NCBI RefSeq assembly: GCF_000814475.1
Contig: NZ_JSVC01000018.1
Location: 1 to 64,000, forward strand
Length of the DNA: 64,000 bases
Origin: Flavihumibacter solisilvae
GTDB taxonomy: Bacteria > Bacteroidota > Bacteroidia > Chitinophagales > Chitinophagaceae
Direction: 5' to 3'
The notes under the pieces are model-generated. The model searched no databases. It worked only from the letters and a program-made list of their open reading frames with translations, and was not told the origin of the DNA. A program made the position numbers and the translations under genes. Positions within the stretch are counted from its first letter, which is position 1. Each line of letters opens with the position of its first letter. This document shows, piece after piece, positions 16,915-26,415 of this stretch.

Positions 16915-19900
16915 TTACGGACTTTTCTTCGTGGTATCGGCTGCAGGCTTCTTCTTTTTGATCAGTCCTTCCAGGATGCCTTTGGCCGCTTCTTCAGCTC
17001 GTTTGGGCGTGGATGTCCCTTTGGAAGTGGTGTCCTTTTTGCCGAAGATCTGCTCTTCTGCAGCTTTTTTTGCATCTTTTATCGCCTGCTGCTTAACGGC
17101 TTCGAGTGAATCGGCCGCCTGCTTTTTGGTGGAAGCTATCACGCTGTCTGCCACGTTCTTTGCTTTTTGCTCCATCTCACCGGCGAGACTACCCGACGAA
17201 CCCATCAGGTTATAGGTGAGTTTTGGTTGCTTGATGGTGCCGCCAAGGGCCAGTTTCAGGTTCACGGTTTCGCCCAGCTGGATAGGTAAGCCCTTTTTCG
17301 CCAGGTCGCCCGCCAGCCCGGTAATGAACTGGTTAGCCTGGCTTCCCAGCTTCGCCCGGGGAACTTTCATATTAATAAGGTAATCGATCGACTGGTCAAC
17401 GCCATGTACACCGCCTACTTCCATTTCAATGTCTGTTACCTTAACCTTAAATGGTTTCACCAGTACTTTTCCATTCACAAACTCGAACTGCTGTTTGAGG
17501 TCATTCAGCTCGATCCGCTCGAGTTCGCTTATATTAAGTTTGGATGAGATCTCTTCCAGCGGTTTGAATTTGCTGATATATCCATGCAACAGCGCCAGGG
17601 TGCCTTTACCGGTCAACGATTCCAGTATCGGCATCATGGATTCACCCAGGCGTCCGTTCAGGGTCAGTGCCGAATTGATCTTTCCCGAGATGAACTGGCC
17701 TACCGGCATCAGCGCCTTTATAGTATTGTATGATTTAAAAGTCTGCTCCACATCGAGGTTGGTGAGCTTGTAGGCAAGACTTACCGCCGGCTTGAGTTTG
17801 CTTTCGCGGGTAGAGTAGGAGCCGTTCAGCCCGATGCTTCCGCCCAGCGCCTGCATGGTAAGGTCCTGCAGGTTCACCGTTTCGTTTGCGATGGTCACGC
17901 CGCCCTTCACATCTTTATAGCTTACCTGGTCGTACACCACTTCGCCTGCATTGGCATTGAGCTTGAAGTTGATGTTGGCCGGCACTTCGAATGGTTTCGA
18001 GGGACCTTCCTCTGCCGGCTGTTCCGGCGTTGAAGTTGGTGTGCCCATCCATTTATTCAGGTTGATCTTATCCGCCGCCAGGTTCATGGTACCACTTAGT
18101 GGTTCATCCTTCAGCGCATAGCCGATGGCGTTAGTGATCCGGCCATCTGCCTGGAAGTTGGTCTGCTGGAAACTTCCGTTTGCATTGCTGATGCTGATAT
18201 CCTTTGGCGTGAAGTTGAGGTTTGCGGTCCGGAGGGCCAGTCCTGCCGGGTAATCTTTGGTCTTATACAATACATTGCTGAGCTGCACATTTCCCGAAGT
18301 CTGGATGGCATCGTATTTCTCCTGGTCTACCATGGACTTCCTGCCTTTGAAACTTACGTCTGCAGCGAGGCGGCCGGAAAGACTTTCTCCTTCATCAAAA
18401 GTGTAGAACTGTTTCACGCGGTCCAGTTGGAATCCACCTTTTACAGATCCGTCAACTGCCGGGTCGGTAGCTGGATTTGTGAGGTGAAGGGTGAAGTCGA
18501 CCTTATCGTCACCAAATTCTGCATGTCCAGCCGGGATATTCACGACCGTATGGTCTGGTACTCCATCGGGGTTGCTGACTTCTATTGTTGCATTCGTATT
18601 CTTGATCGGTTGCGGGAACTCCTTCGATGCATACATCAGGTTGATTAGCTGGATCAGTCCCTTTGCCTGGAATGGCCCGGGCTTCTGCTGCAGCACTACG
18701 TTGAGGTTTCCTTTCGCTTCGATGTCGGCGTTTACCTGTCCACCGATCTTTGTATCTCCTTCCAGCTTGATGAATTGTCCGATTGTTCCCAGGTCAAGCT
18801 TTCCCTTTGCCGCCATGTCGACGTATTGTGCCGTCTCGGGTTGCTTATACAATAGCCTGAACTGGAATGGCTCCTTGCCGAACTTCAGCGTAGCCTGTGG
18901 AATTTCAATTACCATATTATCCGGTTGTCCATCCACGTTAGCAGCCTTAACGTCGAGGTTGATATCCTGCACCGGCTGTGGCAATTCGGGATACTGGAAT
19001 GATCCGTTCCTGATATTTGCCGTTACATTATAAGCGGGCATTTTACCTGTTGTATAAATGCCCTTTACAAAACCATTAAATGCTGCTGTACCGCTGGTCT
19101 TGAGGTCCTTGAATTCTTTTGTATAGATACCAGGGACGAGCGACAGGATATTCTTGAAGTCGTTGCCGGGCGTATTGAATTTTATATCCATATTATACGT
19201 GGAATCATTCACGAGTTGAAAGAATCCTTCCGTATTCAGTTCCATTTCGTTCAGCTTAAGCTTTACATCATTGAAGCTGTATTTGCTGTCGGTGGTGTTG
19301 ATATCGAAATCGGCATCAAGTGAGGTGTTGGTATTATTGAGATAAGGAACGCCATCGAAAGTGAATGTTGCGGCGTCAATTTTGGTGCTGGTGCTGAGCC
19401 GGAACTGGTCTGCACTAAAGTTACCACTGCCTTCGTGGTTGAGGTTGGCAGCAGTGAAGTGCATGTTGCCCTGCTCGTCGTCGTAGCGGATATAACCATC
19501 GACGATCTCGTATTTTTTCAGGTCCATCTGGAAGCCTGAGCTGCTTGTGTCGGTAGTCTCTTCCGGGGCGCTTTCTTTCATGATGTCCCAGTTCACCTTT
19601 CCATCCTTGGCGATGATGGCATGGATGCGGGGCTGGTTGAGACTCACATGGGTCACTTCCATCGGGCCGCTGCCGAACAGGCTGAAGAGGTTCACGGCCA
19701 CATCGATGCGGTTTGCGGCGATCAGGGTATCACCTGCAAATGCATCCGGGCCGGTAATGTACATGTCTTCGAGTCCGACTGATACTTTCGGAAAATGCCG
19801 GAAGAAAGAGAGGTTCACATCCTTGAAATCGGACTTCGCCTTCAGCTTTTCATTCATTTCTTTTTTGGCCAGGCTTTTCAGTTTTCCACTGAAAATAAAG

Positions 19901-19971
19901 GGTGCTGCTACTGCAAAAACAACCAGGACCAGCAGGAATATGCCTGTAATAACCAGGATTTTCTTCAACAT
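16915..19971 (-). CDS. AsmA family protein (AsmA-like C-terminal region)
   Basis: 1018 residues with an N-terminal membrane anchor (KKILVITGIFLLVLVVFAVA) and the AsmA start block KSDFKDVNLSFFRHFPKVSV, followed by many beta-strand repeats in the periplasm and an AsmA_2-type C-terminal region (LTGKGTLALLHGYI, LGGTIKQPKLTYNL). AsmA proteins are now grouped with bridge-like lipid carriers between inner and outer membrane. The last about 100 residues are lysine/alanine-rich and probably extended or coiled. Single gene with its own terminator. Confidence 0.9.
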   Translation of the reverse strand: MLKKILVITGIFLLVLVVFAVAAPFIFSGKLKSLAKKEMNEKLKAKSDFKDVNLSFFRHFPKVSVGLEDMYITGPDAFAGDTLIAANRIDVAVNLFSLFGSGPMEVTHVSLNQPRIHAIIAKDGKVNWDIMKESAPEETTDTSSSGFQMDLKKYEIVDGYIRYDDEQGNMHFTAANLNHEGSGNFSADQFRLSTSTKIDAATFTFDGVPYLNNTNTSLDADFDINTTDSKYSFNDVKLKLNEMELNTEGFFQLVNDSTYNMDIKFNTPGNDFKNILSLVPGIYTKEFKDLKTSGTAAFNGFVKGIYTTGKMPAYNVTANIRNGSFQYPELPQPVQDINLDVKAANVDGQPDNMVIEIPQATLKFGKEPFQFRLLYKQPETAQYVDMAAKGKLDLGTIGQFIKLEGDTKIGGQVNADIEAKGNLNVVLQQKPGPFQAKGLIQLINLMYASKEFPQPIKNTNATIEVSNPDGVPDHTVVNIPAGHAEFGDDKVDFTLHLTNPATDPAVDGSVKGGFQLDRVKQFYTFDEGESLSGRLAADVSFKGRKSMVDQEKYDAIQTSGNVQLSNVLYKTKDYPAGLALRTANLNFTPKDISISNANGSFQQTNFQADGRITNAIGYALKDEPLSGTMNLAADKINLNKWMGTPTSTPEQPAEEGPSKPFEVPANINFKLNANAGEVVYDQVSYKDVKGGVTIANETVNLQDLTMQALGGSIGLNGSYSTRESKLKPAVSLAYKLTNLDVEQTFKSYNTIKALMPVGQFISGKINSALTLNGRLGESMMPILESLTGKGTLALLHGYISKFKPLEEISSKLNISELERIELNDLKQQFEFVNGKVLVKPFKVKVTDIEMEVGGVHGVDQSIDYLINMKVPRAKLGSQANQFITGLAGDLAKKGLPIQLGETVNLKLALGGTIKQPKLTYNLMGSSGSLAGEMEQKAKNVADSVIASTKKQAADSLEAVKQQAIKDAKKAAEEQIFGKKDTTSKGTSTPKRAEEAAKGILEGLIKKKKPAADTTKKSP

Positions 19972-20077
19972 CGGGTATCGATTTAAATAGGTAATGATGA
20001 AAATACCATGCCGCGCAAAAATAGTATAAACGGTAATCCGGCATTACTGTTGTGCTGTTAATTGAAACTGAACGATT

Positions 20078-20085
20078 TAGTTTTG
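20078..20085 (+). promoter_or_regulatory. -7 element (TAGTTTTG) of the TlpA-like gene
   Basis: Exact TAnnTTTG ending 5 nt before the ATG; predicts a leaderless mRNA. Confidence 0.42.
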
Positions 20086-20090
20086 TATTA

Positions 20091-20579
20091 ATGAAAAAAG
20101 CAGCACTCATTATATTCATGCTGGTATTGGGTCGGCCATACGTGAGCGGACAGACTGTTAAAAAAGTGTCCATTGACCAGCTGGAAAAATATATTGATGA
20201 TAGTAAAACCCCGATGGTGATCAATTTCTGGGCTACATTCTGCAAGCCCTGTGTTGAAGAGATGCCTTATTTTGTCGGGAATGCAAACCGTCGCCCTGAT
20301 GTGGAGCTGGTGTTTGTGAGTCTCGACCTGCCTGATTTTTATCCATCCAAAGTGACTGATTTCATTAAGAAACGTAATTACACGAAGGCCACAAATTTCT
20401 GGTTGAATGAAACTAATGCGGATACATTCTGTCCACGCATCGACAGTTCATGGGAAGGCGCCATGCCAGTGACCTTATTTGTAAGTAAAGACAAACAGAG
20501 GAAGTTCATTGGTCGCCCGATGACGGAAGGTCAAGTGAGCAGGGAGTTTGACCTGCTGTCAGCTGCAAAAAGTGAATAA
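20091..20579 (+). CDS. TlpA-like periplasmic thioredoxin-fold protein
   Basis: 162 residues from the ATG at 20091, where a signal peptide (KKAALIIFMLVLG) begins. Thioredoxin fold with FWATFCKPCVEEMP: the redox pair is Cys51/Cys54 (CKPC). Resembles TlpA/ResA thiol-disulfide reductases working in the periplasm, for instance in cytochrome c maturation or disulfide reduction; the partner is unknown. Its stop is 9 bp from the 3' end of a convergent redoxin gene. Confidence 0.88.
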   Translation: MKKAALIIFMLVLGRPYVSGQTVKKVSIDQLEKYIDDSKTPMVINFWATFCKPCVEEMPYFVGNANRRPDVELVFVSLDLPDFYPSKVTDFIKKRNYTKATNFWLNETNADTFCPRIDSSWEGAMPVTLFVSKDKQRKFIGRPMTEGQVSREFDLLSAAKSE

Positions 20580-20588
20580 CTCGTCAGA

Positions 20589-21191
20589 TCATCCTTTCCT
20601 TTTAATGCTGCATCCTATTGATCGGCTTTCTTTTACTGCGATATCCTTTCCGCTCAACATTTCATTTATTGCTTCCTTGAGGTGGGCACGTTTGATCTTG
20701 CTGATGTCGGCGGGACTATCATCAATCGCACCATGATAAACAAGTTTTCCATCGCCATTGAAGAGGAATACTTCGGGAGTGCGGCTTGCACCAAAGGCAT
20801 CTGCCAGTTCGTTGTTACTGTCGACCACATAGGGCCACTGGTAACTTTGTGATTTGGCATATTGCTGCATGGACTTATAAGAATCTTCGCTTTCCCTGCC
20901 GCCTTCATTCGAATTGAGAAGGGCAACGCCAACACCTTTCTGCAGGGCATAAGCACTGATCTCGTTGGTACGTTGCTGGTTCTTGATCACATATGGACAG
21001 GTATTGCAGCTGAACATCACGAGCAACCCATTATTGGTCTTCAGGTCTGCGAGCGAGACGAGCTTACCGGAAACATCCTTCATTTTTACTGATGCCTTAG
21101 GCAAAGGTGAGCCTATGGGAAGGGGGTCTGCTGTTCCTTTAAATGCAATGGCAGCACTGGCCATCACAAAAAGGGAAAGTAATTTTTTCAT
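20589..21191 (-). CDS. Periplasmic redoxin (AhpC/TSA-like thioredoxin family)
   Basis: 200 residues from the ATG at 21191, where the signal peptide MKKLLSLFVMASAAIAF begins. The thioredoxin-like core has FSCNTCPYVIKNQ with Cys62/Cys65 (CNTC), and a cis-Pro-type block GASRTPEVFLFN. This subfamily is annotated as thioredoxin or redoxin family protein; the peroxidase versus reductase role cannot be decided from sequence. Convergent with the TlpA-like gene, 31 bp downstream of the YihY gene on the same strand. Confidence 0.88.
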   Translation of the reverse strand: MKKLLSLFVMASAAIAFKGTADPLPIGSPLPKASVKMKDVSGKLVSLADLKTNNGLLVMFSCNTCPYVIKNQQRTNEISAYALQKGVGVALLNSNEGGRESEDSYKSMQQYAKSQSYQWPYVVDSNNELADAFGASRTPEVFLFNGDGKLVYHGAIDDSPADISKIKRAHLKEAINEMLSGKDIAVKESRSIGCSIKRKG

Positions 21192-21222
21192 AGCTGTAGT
21201 TTTATGAGCAAGCGGATTTACT

Positions 21223-22209
21223 TTAAAGTTCGGGATTTTTTTTAAGAATCCCGTCATTGGCGGCTTCCTTGCGGTTACGTTCCAACGCCATGATCTTGAG
21301 GGAATGGATACTGACATTGAGTTCATAACCGATCAACAATACCAGTGAGCTGAAATAGATGAACAGCATGAGGATCAGGATGGTACCGATTGACCCGTAA
21401 ACTTTGTTGAAGTTATTGAACTTGTTCACCCACACCGAAAACCCGACCATGGTAAGAATAATAAGTGCCGTTGCGAATATGGTTCCGGGTGAGGAAAGCT
21501 GCCAGCGTTCGTGGATCGCGGGCACATATTTATAAATGATGGCTATGCTGTAATATACCAGTGAAAAAATGAACAGCCACCGGAGATTCGTAACCAGCCA
21601 ACTCACGATTGGTGAATTGATATTTAGTTTATCGAGTACCCAGTGGAGTAACTGGCCCTGTGCCATCAGCAATATAATTGCAAGCAGGATCATAAAGATC
21701 AGGACCGTGGTTATGCGAACGGCCATCCACCTGCTTTCAATGAAGTTCCTGCTTGTTGCGTACAGCAATGATTTATTGAAAGTGCGCATGATTCCCATTA
21801 CCGCATTGGATGCGTAGAACACTGCCAGGAAGAAACCAATTGAAAGGAGTCCTGACCGCGGGGTTTCGAGGAAGTCTTCCAGGAAATCCTTTACAAGCTT
21901 AAAGGTGTTATAGTTTGGCGTTATATCGCGGGTCAGCAACAATAATTGAACAGTGATCTGCCTGGAGAAAGGCATATAAGGAATAAGCGTACAGATGAAG
22001 ATCGTTGCAGCTGGGATGGCCATGAGCAGGTTGAAGCTGATAGCAGCAGCCCTGTCGTTGAGTCCCACCTTGCGTACCTGTTGCATGAAAAAGATCACCA
22101 CATCATAAAGCGGAAGACCTTCAAACCCGGGAAGGATGATCTTCTTGCTTTTGTTGGTAACCCACTGTACTGGGAAACTGTTCCTTATGATGCGTTCTAG
22201 CTTGATCAT
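21223..22209 (-). CDS. YihY/virulence factor BrkB family membrane protein
   Basis: 328 residues, six predicted membrane helices. Typical blocks: DRAAAISFNLLMAIPAATIF near residue 50 (the DxAxxxAYY-like start of the family) and YGSIGTILILMLFIYFSSLVLLIGYELN towards the end. Once called RNase BN in error; the true role is unknown, possibly transport. Starts 5 bp after the stop of mltG, so it is co-transcribed with it. Confidence 0.9.
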   Translation of the reverse strand: MIKLERIIRNSFPVQWVTNKSKKIILPGFEGLPLYDVVIFFMQQVRKVGLNDRAAAISFNLLMAIPAATIFICTLIPYMPFSRQITVQLLLLTRDITPNYNTFKLVKDFLEDFLETPRSGLLSIGFFLAVFYASNAVMGIMRTFNKSLLYATSRNFIESRWMAVRITTVLIFMILLAIILLMAQGQLLHWVLDKLNINSPIVSWLVTNLRWLFIFSLVYYSIAIIYKYVPAIHERWQLSSPGTIFATALIILTMVGFSVWVNKFNNFNKVYGSIGTILILMLFIYFSSLVLLIGYELNVSIHSLKIMALERNRKEAANDGILKKNPEL

Positions 22210-22214
22210 GACCG

Positions 22215-23255
22215 TTAGTTCCCGGTTTCTTCAGGCTGGTTTTTTTTCTTCATGAAAGTATCAAGTGCCTGTTGGTATGCCCGCGCAAGCAGGAGGTGTT
22301 CCTTATAATTTTCTGCAAATACGTGATAACCTGAAAAATCAGGTTTCGCAACAAAATACAGGTAGCGGGTATCCGGTGCATTCAGGACTGCATCAACCGT
22401 TACTGCCTGTGGTGTGCAGATGGGACCGGGCGGTAATCCGGTTACCCGGTAAGTATTGTAAGGCGATTCTACTGCCAGGTGTTTGTTGTAGATCCGTTTG
22501 AGGCTGAAGTCGCGCAAGGCGAATTTCACCGTCGGGTCGGCACCCAGGCGCATCCCACTGTTCAGCCTGTTGATGTATACGCTGGCGATTGCCGGCTTCT
22601 CGTCATTCTTATTTGTTTCTTCTTCCACGATGGAGGCAAGGGTCACTACCTGTTCCGGGGTCATTTTTTTCTTTGCAGCAAGTTCCATGCGCCCGGTGTT
22701 CCAGAAGTTCTTTCTCGACTGCATGATCTTTTCAAGCACTTTCGACGGGGTGGTATTCCAGTAATAGGTGTAGGTATTGGGAATTATGCCTGCCATGATG
22801 GTATTGGAATCGAGTCCGTACTTCGACAGGGAGTCGTTGCTGTTAAGATAGCTGATGAAGGCGGCGGAATCGAATTCGAACTTCCTGCCCGCGAGCCCGG
22901 CGAAATCTTCTTTCGTACGCAGTTTGGTGATCACCAGGTTCACCGGGTCCTGCGAGCCATTGCGCAGTTTACGGATGATGGAAACAAGGCTGCTTCCGCT
23001 CCGGATGCTGTACCTGCCCGCTTTAACCCGTTCCGGATAATCGAGCTGACGGGCGATGAGGTTAAAGATTGCGGGATAATGAACGATGTGGCCGGTGTCA
23101 AGTTTTTCTAATACGTCATTATATCTGCTGCCGGTCGGGATTTCGAGATGGTACACTTTATCGCCAAAGGCTGTGGCGGGACCGATAACCAGCCAGGCAC
23201 CAATACCAGCCAATACGATGAGTGTAAGGAAAAATAGTAATATGAATCTTTTCAT
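22215..23255 (-). CDS. mltG: Endolytic murein transglycosylase MltG
   Basis: 346 residues from the ATG at 23255 with one N-terminal membrane helix. Cuts nascent glycan strands next to the inner membrane and so ends peptidoglycan polymerisation. The YceG/MltG catalytic block is LASIVEEETNKNDEKPAIAS (catalytic Glu in the EEE run), followed by RLNSGMRLGADPTVKFAL and ESPYNTYRVTGLPPGPICTP, all diagnostic. A small LysM-like region precedes the catalytic domain. Forms a two-gene operon with the YihY gene. Confidence 0.94.
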   Translation of the reverse strand: MKRFILLFFLTLIVLAGIGAWLVIGPATAFGDKVYHLEIPTGSRYNDVLEKLDTGHIVHYPAIFNLIARQLDYPERVKAGRYSIRSGSSLVSIIRKLRNGSQDPVNLVITKLRTKEDFAGLAGRKFEFDSAAFISYLNSNDSLSKYGLDSNTIMAGIIPNTYTYYWNTTPSKVLEKIMQSRKNFWNTGRMELAAKKKMTPEQVVTLASIVEEETNKNDEKPAIASVYINRLNSGMRLGADPTVKFALRDFSLKRIYNKHLAVESPYNTYRVTGLPPGPICTPQAVTVDAVLNAPDTRYLYFVAKPDFSGYHVFAENYKEHLLLARAYQQALDTFMKKKNQPEETGN

Positions 23256-23286
23256 GGATCGTAGATTGCTGTGTAAAGTAAACAAA

Positions 23287-23311
23287 AAACCCTGCCTATT
23301 AAGCAGGGTTT
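23287..23311 (-). terminator. Terminator of the secG operon
   Basis: AAACCCTGC / GCAGGGTTT, 9-bp perfect stem with a 7-nt loop, followed by TTTTTTG on the minus strand. Confidence 0.85.
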
Positions 23312-23331
23312 CCTTATCGAAAGAAGCTGAA

Positions 23332-23706
23332 TTATTTTTTATTGCTGTCTACCGGCGCAGTTTGCTGGCTGGGAGCAGGGGTCACCGGCTGTGTGCCCTG
23401 GGTAGCAGGAGTGTTTGCCGGAGCAGTAACAGCAGGTTTAGTGTTCAGTTGTTCCAGCAGGCCATTGTTCCTGGAAGTAGCCTTAGGAATGAAGATCGCA
23501 GAGAACAGGCAGAGCAATGCAACTACAGTAGCAAAGATCCAGGTACCTTTTTCAAGTACGTCAGTAGTTTGTTTCACGCCCATGAACTGATTGCTTAATC
23601 CGGCAACATTTCCGGCAAGTCCGCCACCTTTGGGGTTTTGTACCAGGATAATCAAACCCAGGATCACACAGGCCAATAAAACTAAGATCAGGAATAGGAC
23701 GGTCAT
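23332..23706 (-). CDS. secG: Preprotein translocase subunit SecG
   Basis: 124 residues, two membrane helices. The family block LVQNPKGGGLAG follows the first helix, then FMGVKQTTDVLEKGTW and the second helix. Assists SecYE in protein export. After helix 2 comes a low-complexity tail rich in Ala, Pro, Thr and Gln (about 50 residues), common in Bacteroidota SecG. Ends the miaB-EBP-lptE-TPR-secG operon; only 3 bp separate it from the TPR gene. Confidence 0.95.
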   Translation of the reverse strand: MTVLFLILVLLACVILGLIILVQNPKGGGLAGNVAGLSNQFMGVKQTTDVLEKGTWIFATVVALLCLFSAIFIPKATSRNNGLLEQLNTKPAVTAPANTPATQGTQPVTPAPSQQTAPVDSNKK

Positions 23707-23709
23707 CTT

Positions 23710-24597
23710 TTATCTGTTTTTTAATTGTTCAATTCGAGTCGCAAAATAAGCGGATTTGTCGGGATGGGCCAAACTTAATTTCCGGTACAGGCTGATGGCA
23801 TTTTCGATACTGCCCTGCTTTACAAGTACTTCGGCCATTGTTTCGGTAAGAACTTCCCGGTGCTCGACTGAGCCCGCGGCCATGGCCACTATTCTTTCGC
23901 CGTTCCCGGAATCGAGGAGTTGTTTCTCGATGGTGGACTGCGGCAGCTTTTTCATCGTTTTGATCCAGTCGGTGAAGCTTTTCAGCTGTCGGCCCAGCTT
24001 GTCGTTAGCAGGCAGGTTGGCCGACATTTTGATTCCCTGCGACGCGAAATAATCGATCGTGTGGTAGGGCTCAAACAGGGGTTGCTCGTCTGTCTGCGGG
24101 TTAATGTCCTTCAGCGTGGGAATCCGGATCGGCGATTCCTTTTGCAGGATGTCGGAGCGGAAGGTTTCTTCCTTCGACTCTTTGGCTGGAGTTTCGGCAG
24201 CCTGCGGTTCAAATACTGGTGGAGGCGTGGAAGTCGTTTCCGATGCCAGGGCCTCTTCAGGAACTGCTGAAATTTCGGGTACCGGTGGTTCAACAGTAGG
24301 TTCCGCAACAACTGCTATAGGTTCCGCGACAAGAGTTGCAGCCGGTTTCACTTTCGGTGGCGCCTCGGGAGCCCGTAACAGTTCGTTCAGCAGGAAACTA
24401 TTCGGAAAATAGATGGATGTCTTTTCAAATTGTTTCTGCAGATCGGGATGCCGTTCCTGTACCTGCTTCTTTAACAGCAGCAAATGCAGTGGTCCGCAAT
24501 ACGGGTACCGGGAAACAGCCTTCTCAAGTTCACTTACAGTGATGCCGGAAAGCGAGGGTTGCCGGAAATAAAATTGTATGGTCCGTGTTAATTCCAT
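23710..24597 (-). CDS. Conserved Bacteroidota protein with C-terminal TPR-like helices
   Basis: 295 residues, no signal peptide or membrane helix. The N-terminus (TVSELEKAVSRYPYCGPLHL and QFEKTSIYFPNSFLLNELL) is helical and matches a widespread uncharacterised family found next to secG in Bacteroidota. A Pro/Glu/Val/Thr-rich disordered linker (about residues 95-150) follows, and the last 50 residues (MAEVLVKQGSIENAISLYRK then LSLAHPDKSAYF) form a tetratricopeptide-like helix pair. Probably a scaffold protein; role unknown. Confidence 0.75.
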   Translation of the reverse strand: MELTRTIQFYFRQPSLSGITVSELEKAVSRYPYCGPLHLLLLKKQVQERHPDLQKQFEKTSIYFPNSFLLNELLRAPEAPPKVKPAATLVAEPIAVVAEPTVEPPVPEISAVPEEALASETTSTPPPVFEPQAAETPAKESKEETFRSDILQKESPIRIPTLKDINPQTDEQPLFEPYHTIDYFASQGIKMSANLPANDKLGRQLKSFTDWIKTMKKLPQSTIEKQLLDSGNGERIVAMAAGSVEHREVLTETMAEVLVKQGSIENAISLYRKLSLAHPDKSAYFATRIEQLKNR

Positions 24598-24626
24598 TTT
24601 GTGGTCGCTGGCAATATAATGGGTTA

Positions 24627-25121
24627 TTACCAGTTGGAGAAGATCCGGTTAAAAATTTCGTCGGCCAGGTTGCGGATCATGGTTTCATTCAATTGTTGTT
24701 CCGCCTGCTGCAGGCTGAGGTTTGCATTGAAATCGAAGTTGCGGGTAATATCAGCTTCGAAATCTTTCTTTTCGTCAAGCCTGTTCTTGAAGATAATATG
24801 CACGGAAACATTTAAGCGGTTACTTGCGGATTGCTGGTTTGCAATGCCGACAGTAGTAAGGGAATAATCCGTGATGGTACCCGAGATTTCGTAATGCGCA
24901 TCATCGCCCTGGATCTGCGTGAGCTTTGTCTGGCTGACCACTTTCTGGCGGAGTTTGTCCGTGAGCTGCGGGCTCAGGATCGGATTCACGTAGCGCGCTT
25001 TATTTTCGAAATAGTTGATCCTTGCTGTTTTAACTTCCGGTGGAATTGAGATATCCTTGAAGGAATAACACCCGCTAAAAAGTGCAATCGTGGTGAATAA
25101 TATAATGAGTTGCTTAGTCAT
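24627..25121 (-). CDS. lptE: LPS assembly lipoprotein LptE (Bacteroidota type)
   Basis: 164 residues, lipobox LFSGC (Cys18), then YSFKDISIPPEVKTARINYF, the hallmark start of Bacteroidota LptE. In the outer membrane it plugs the LptD barrel and helps insert lipopolysaccharide. Overlaps the 3' end of the upstream sigma-54 activator gene by 8 bp and is followed by the TPR gene after 29 bp, so it is part of the same operon. Confidence 0.85.
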   Translation of the reverse strand: MTKQLIILFTTIALFSGCYSFKDISIPPEVKTARINYFENKARYVNPILSPQLTDKLRQKVVSQTKLTQIQGDDAHYEISGTITDYSLTTVGIANQQSASNRLNVSVHIIFKNRLDEKKDFEADITRNFDFNANLSLQQAEQQLNETMIRNLADEIFNRIFSNW

Positions 25122-26373
25122 TGATATCGTATTCTTTTAGTTTCCGGTATAAGGTTCTTTCGCTGATGCCGAGATCAGAAGCGGCATCCTTCCGTTTTCC
25201 TTTGTGTTTACGAAGCGCTTTTACGATCAGTTCTTTTTCCTTGTCCATGATGTTCAGCGACTCTTCCACTTCTTCATGTTCATGGATGTCGTCGTGTGGC
25301 ATCAGTACGGCTGGTTGCTGCGCGCCAACGGGTTGCACAAATGATGCCGGAAGTGCAGCGCCCTGGTGCAGGTCTGCAGTTACAGGATATTCACGCAACA
25401 GGTTTTCTTTTGTGTAAGCAGCAGCAGCGGCGGCTTCCCCCGGGTTCTGCAGGATTTCCACGAACATCTTTTTCAACTCTGTGACATCCTTCTTCATATC
25501 GAAGAAAAGTTTATACAGGAGCTCGCGTTCGTTGTTGAATTCATGCACATTGGAATGCGTTCCGTTTCCAACAACCATGGGCAACCGGTTTGGCTGGTCA
25601 GGCAGGAACCTGCGCAGGTCTATTGAGGATACCTGTTTGTTGGGTGACAGTACGGAGATCTGTTCTGCAATATTCTTCAGTTCGCGCACATTACCCGGCC
25701 ATGAATAGTTAACCAGCAATTGCCTTGCGTCCTCTTCCAGCTGAACGGGTTGTGTTTTATACTTCTCTGCAAAATCAACGGCAAATTTCCTGAACAGGAG
25801 CGTGATGTCTTCTTTCCTGTCGCGCAGTGCCGGTACCCTGATGGGCACGGTACTGAGCCGGTAATAAAGGTCTTCGCGGAACTTGCCATTGTGGGTGGAC
25901 TCAAGCAGGTCCTTGTTGGTAGCTGCGATCACGCGTACGTCCGTCTTCTGCACCTTGGAGGAGCCGACACGGATGAATTCACCTGTTTCCAGTACACGCA
26001 GCAGGCGTGCCTGTGTACCCAATGGCATTTCACCGATCTCGTCGAGGAAAATTGTACCGCCGTTTACCGTTTCAAAATACCCCTTCCTGCTGTCGACTGC
26101 ACCGGTAAATGCGCCTTTTTCATGTCCGAATAATTCCGAGTCTATCGTGCCTTCGGGAATAGCGCCGCAGTTAACCGCGATGAAGGGGTTATGCTTGCGT
26201 GCAGACATTGAATGGATGATCTGCGAAAACGCTTCCTTACCAACCCCGCTTTCACCTACGATCAGCACACTCAGGTCGGTGTTTGCAACCTGTGCAGCAA
26301 CGTTGAGCGCGTGGTTCAGGGCAGGGGAGTTGCCAATGATTCCAAATCTGTTTTTTATATTCTGTTGGTCCAT
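25114..26373 (-). CDS. Sigma-54-dependent activator without receiver domain
   Basis: 419 residues. The AAA+ domain starts at once (Walker A GESGVGKE, residues 40-47) and contains a canonical GAFTGA loop (87-92) that contacts sigma-54, then Walker B IFLDEIGEM. A low-complexity linker (about 250-350, including an alanine run) leads to a C-terminal Fis-type helix-turn-helix (KEKELIVKALRKHKGKRKDA then ASDLGISERTLYRKL). No sensory or receiver domain, so its activity must be set by expression or by a partner. It sits between miaB and lptE, an order conserved in Bacteroidota; its regulon is not evident here. Confidence 0.92.
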   Translation of the reverse strand: MDQQNIKNRFGIIGNSPALNHALNVAAQVANTDLSVLIVGESGVGKEAFSQIIHSMSARKHNPFIAVNCGAIPEGTIDSELFGHEKGAFTGAVDSRKGYFETVNGGTIFLDEIGEMPLGTQARLLRVLETGEFIRVGSSKVQKTDVRVIAATNKDLLESTHNGKFREDLYYRLSTVPIRVPALRDRKEDITLLFRKFAVDFAEKYKTQPVQLEEDARQLLVNYSWPGNVRELKNIAEQISVLSPNKQVSSIDLRRFLPDQPNRLPMVVGNGTHSNVHEFNNERELLYKLFFDMKKDVTELKKMFVEILQNPGEAAAAAAYTKENLLREYPVTADLHQGAALPASFVQPVGAQQPAVLMPHDDIHEHEEVEESLNIMDKEKELIVKALRKHKGKRKDAASDLGISERTLYRKLKEYDIND

Positions 26374-26375
26374 CT

Positions 26376-26405
26376 TTCAAATTCAAAATTCAAAATTCAA
26401 AATTG
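26376..26405. repeat. Short tandem repeat (TTCAAAA units) between miaB and the activator gene
   Basis: Four consecutive TTCAAA(A) units fill the 42-bp gap between two operon genes. Similar TTTTGAATTT words occur at 53576-53601. Confidence 0.6.
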
Positions 26406-26415
26406 AAAAGCAGGG

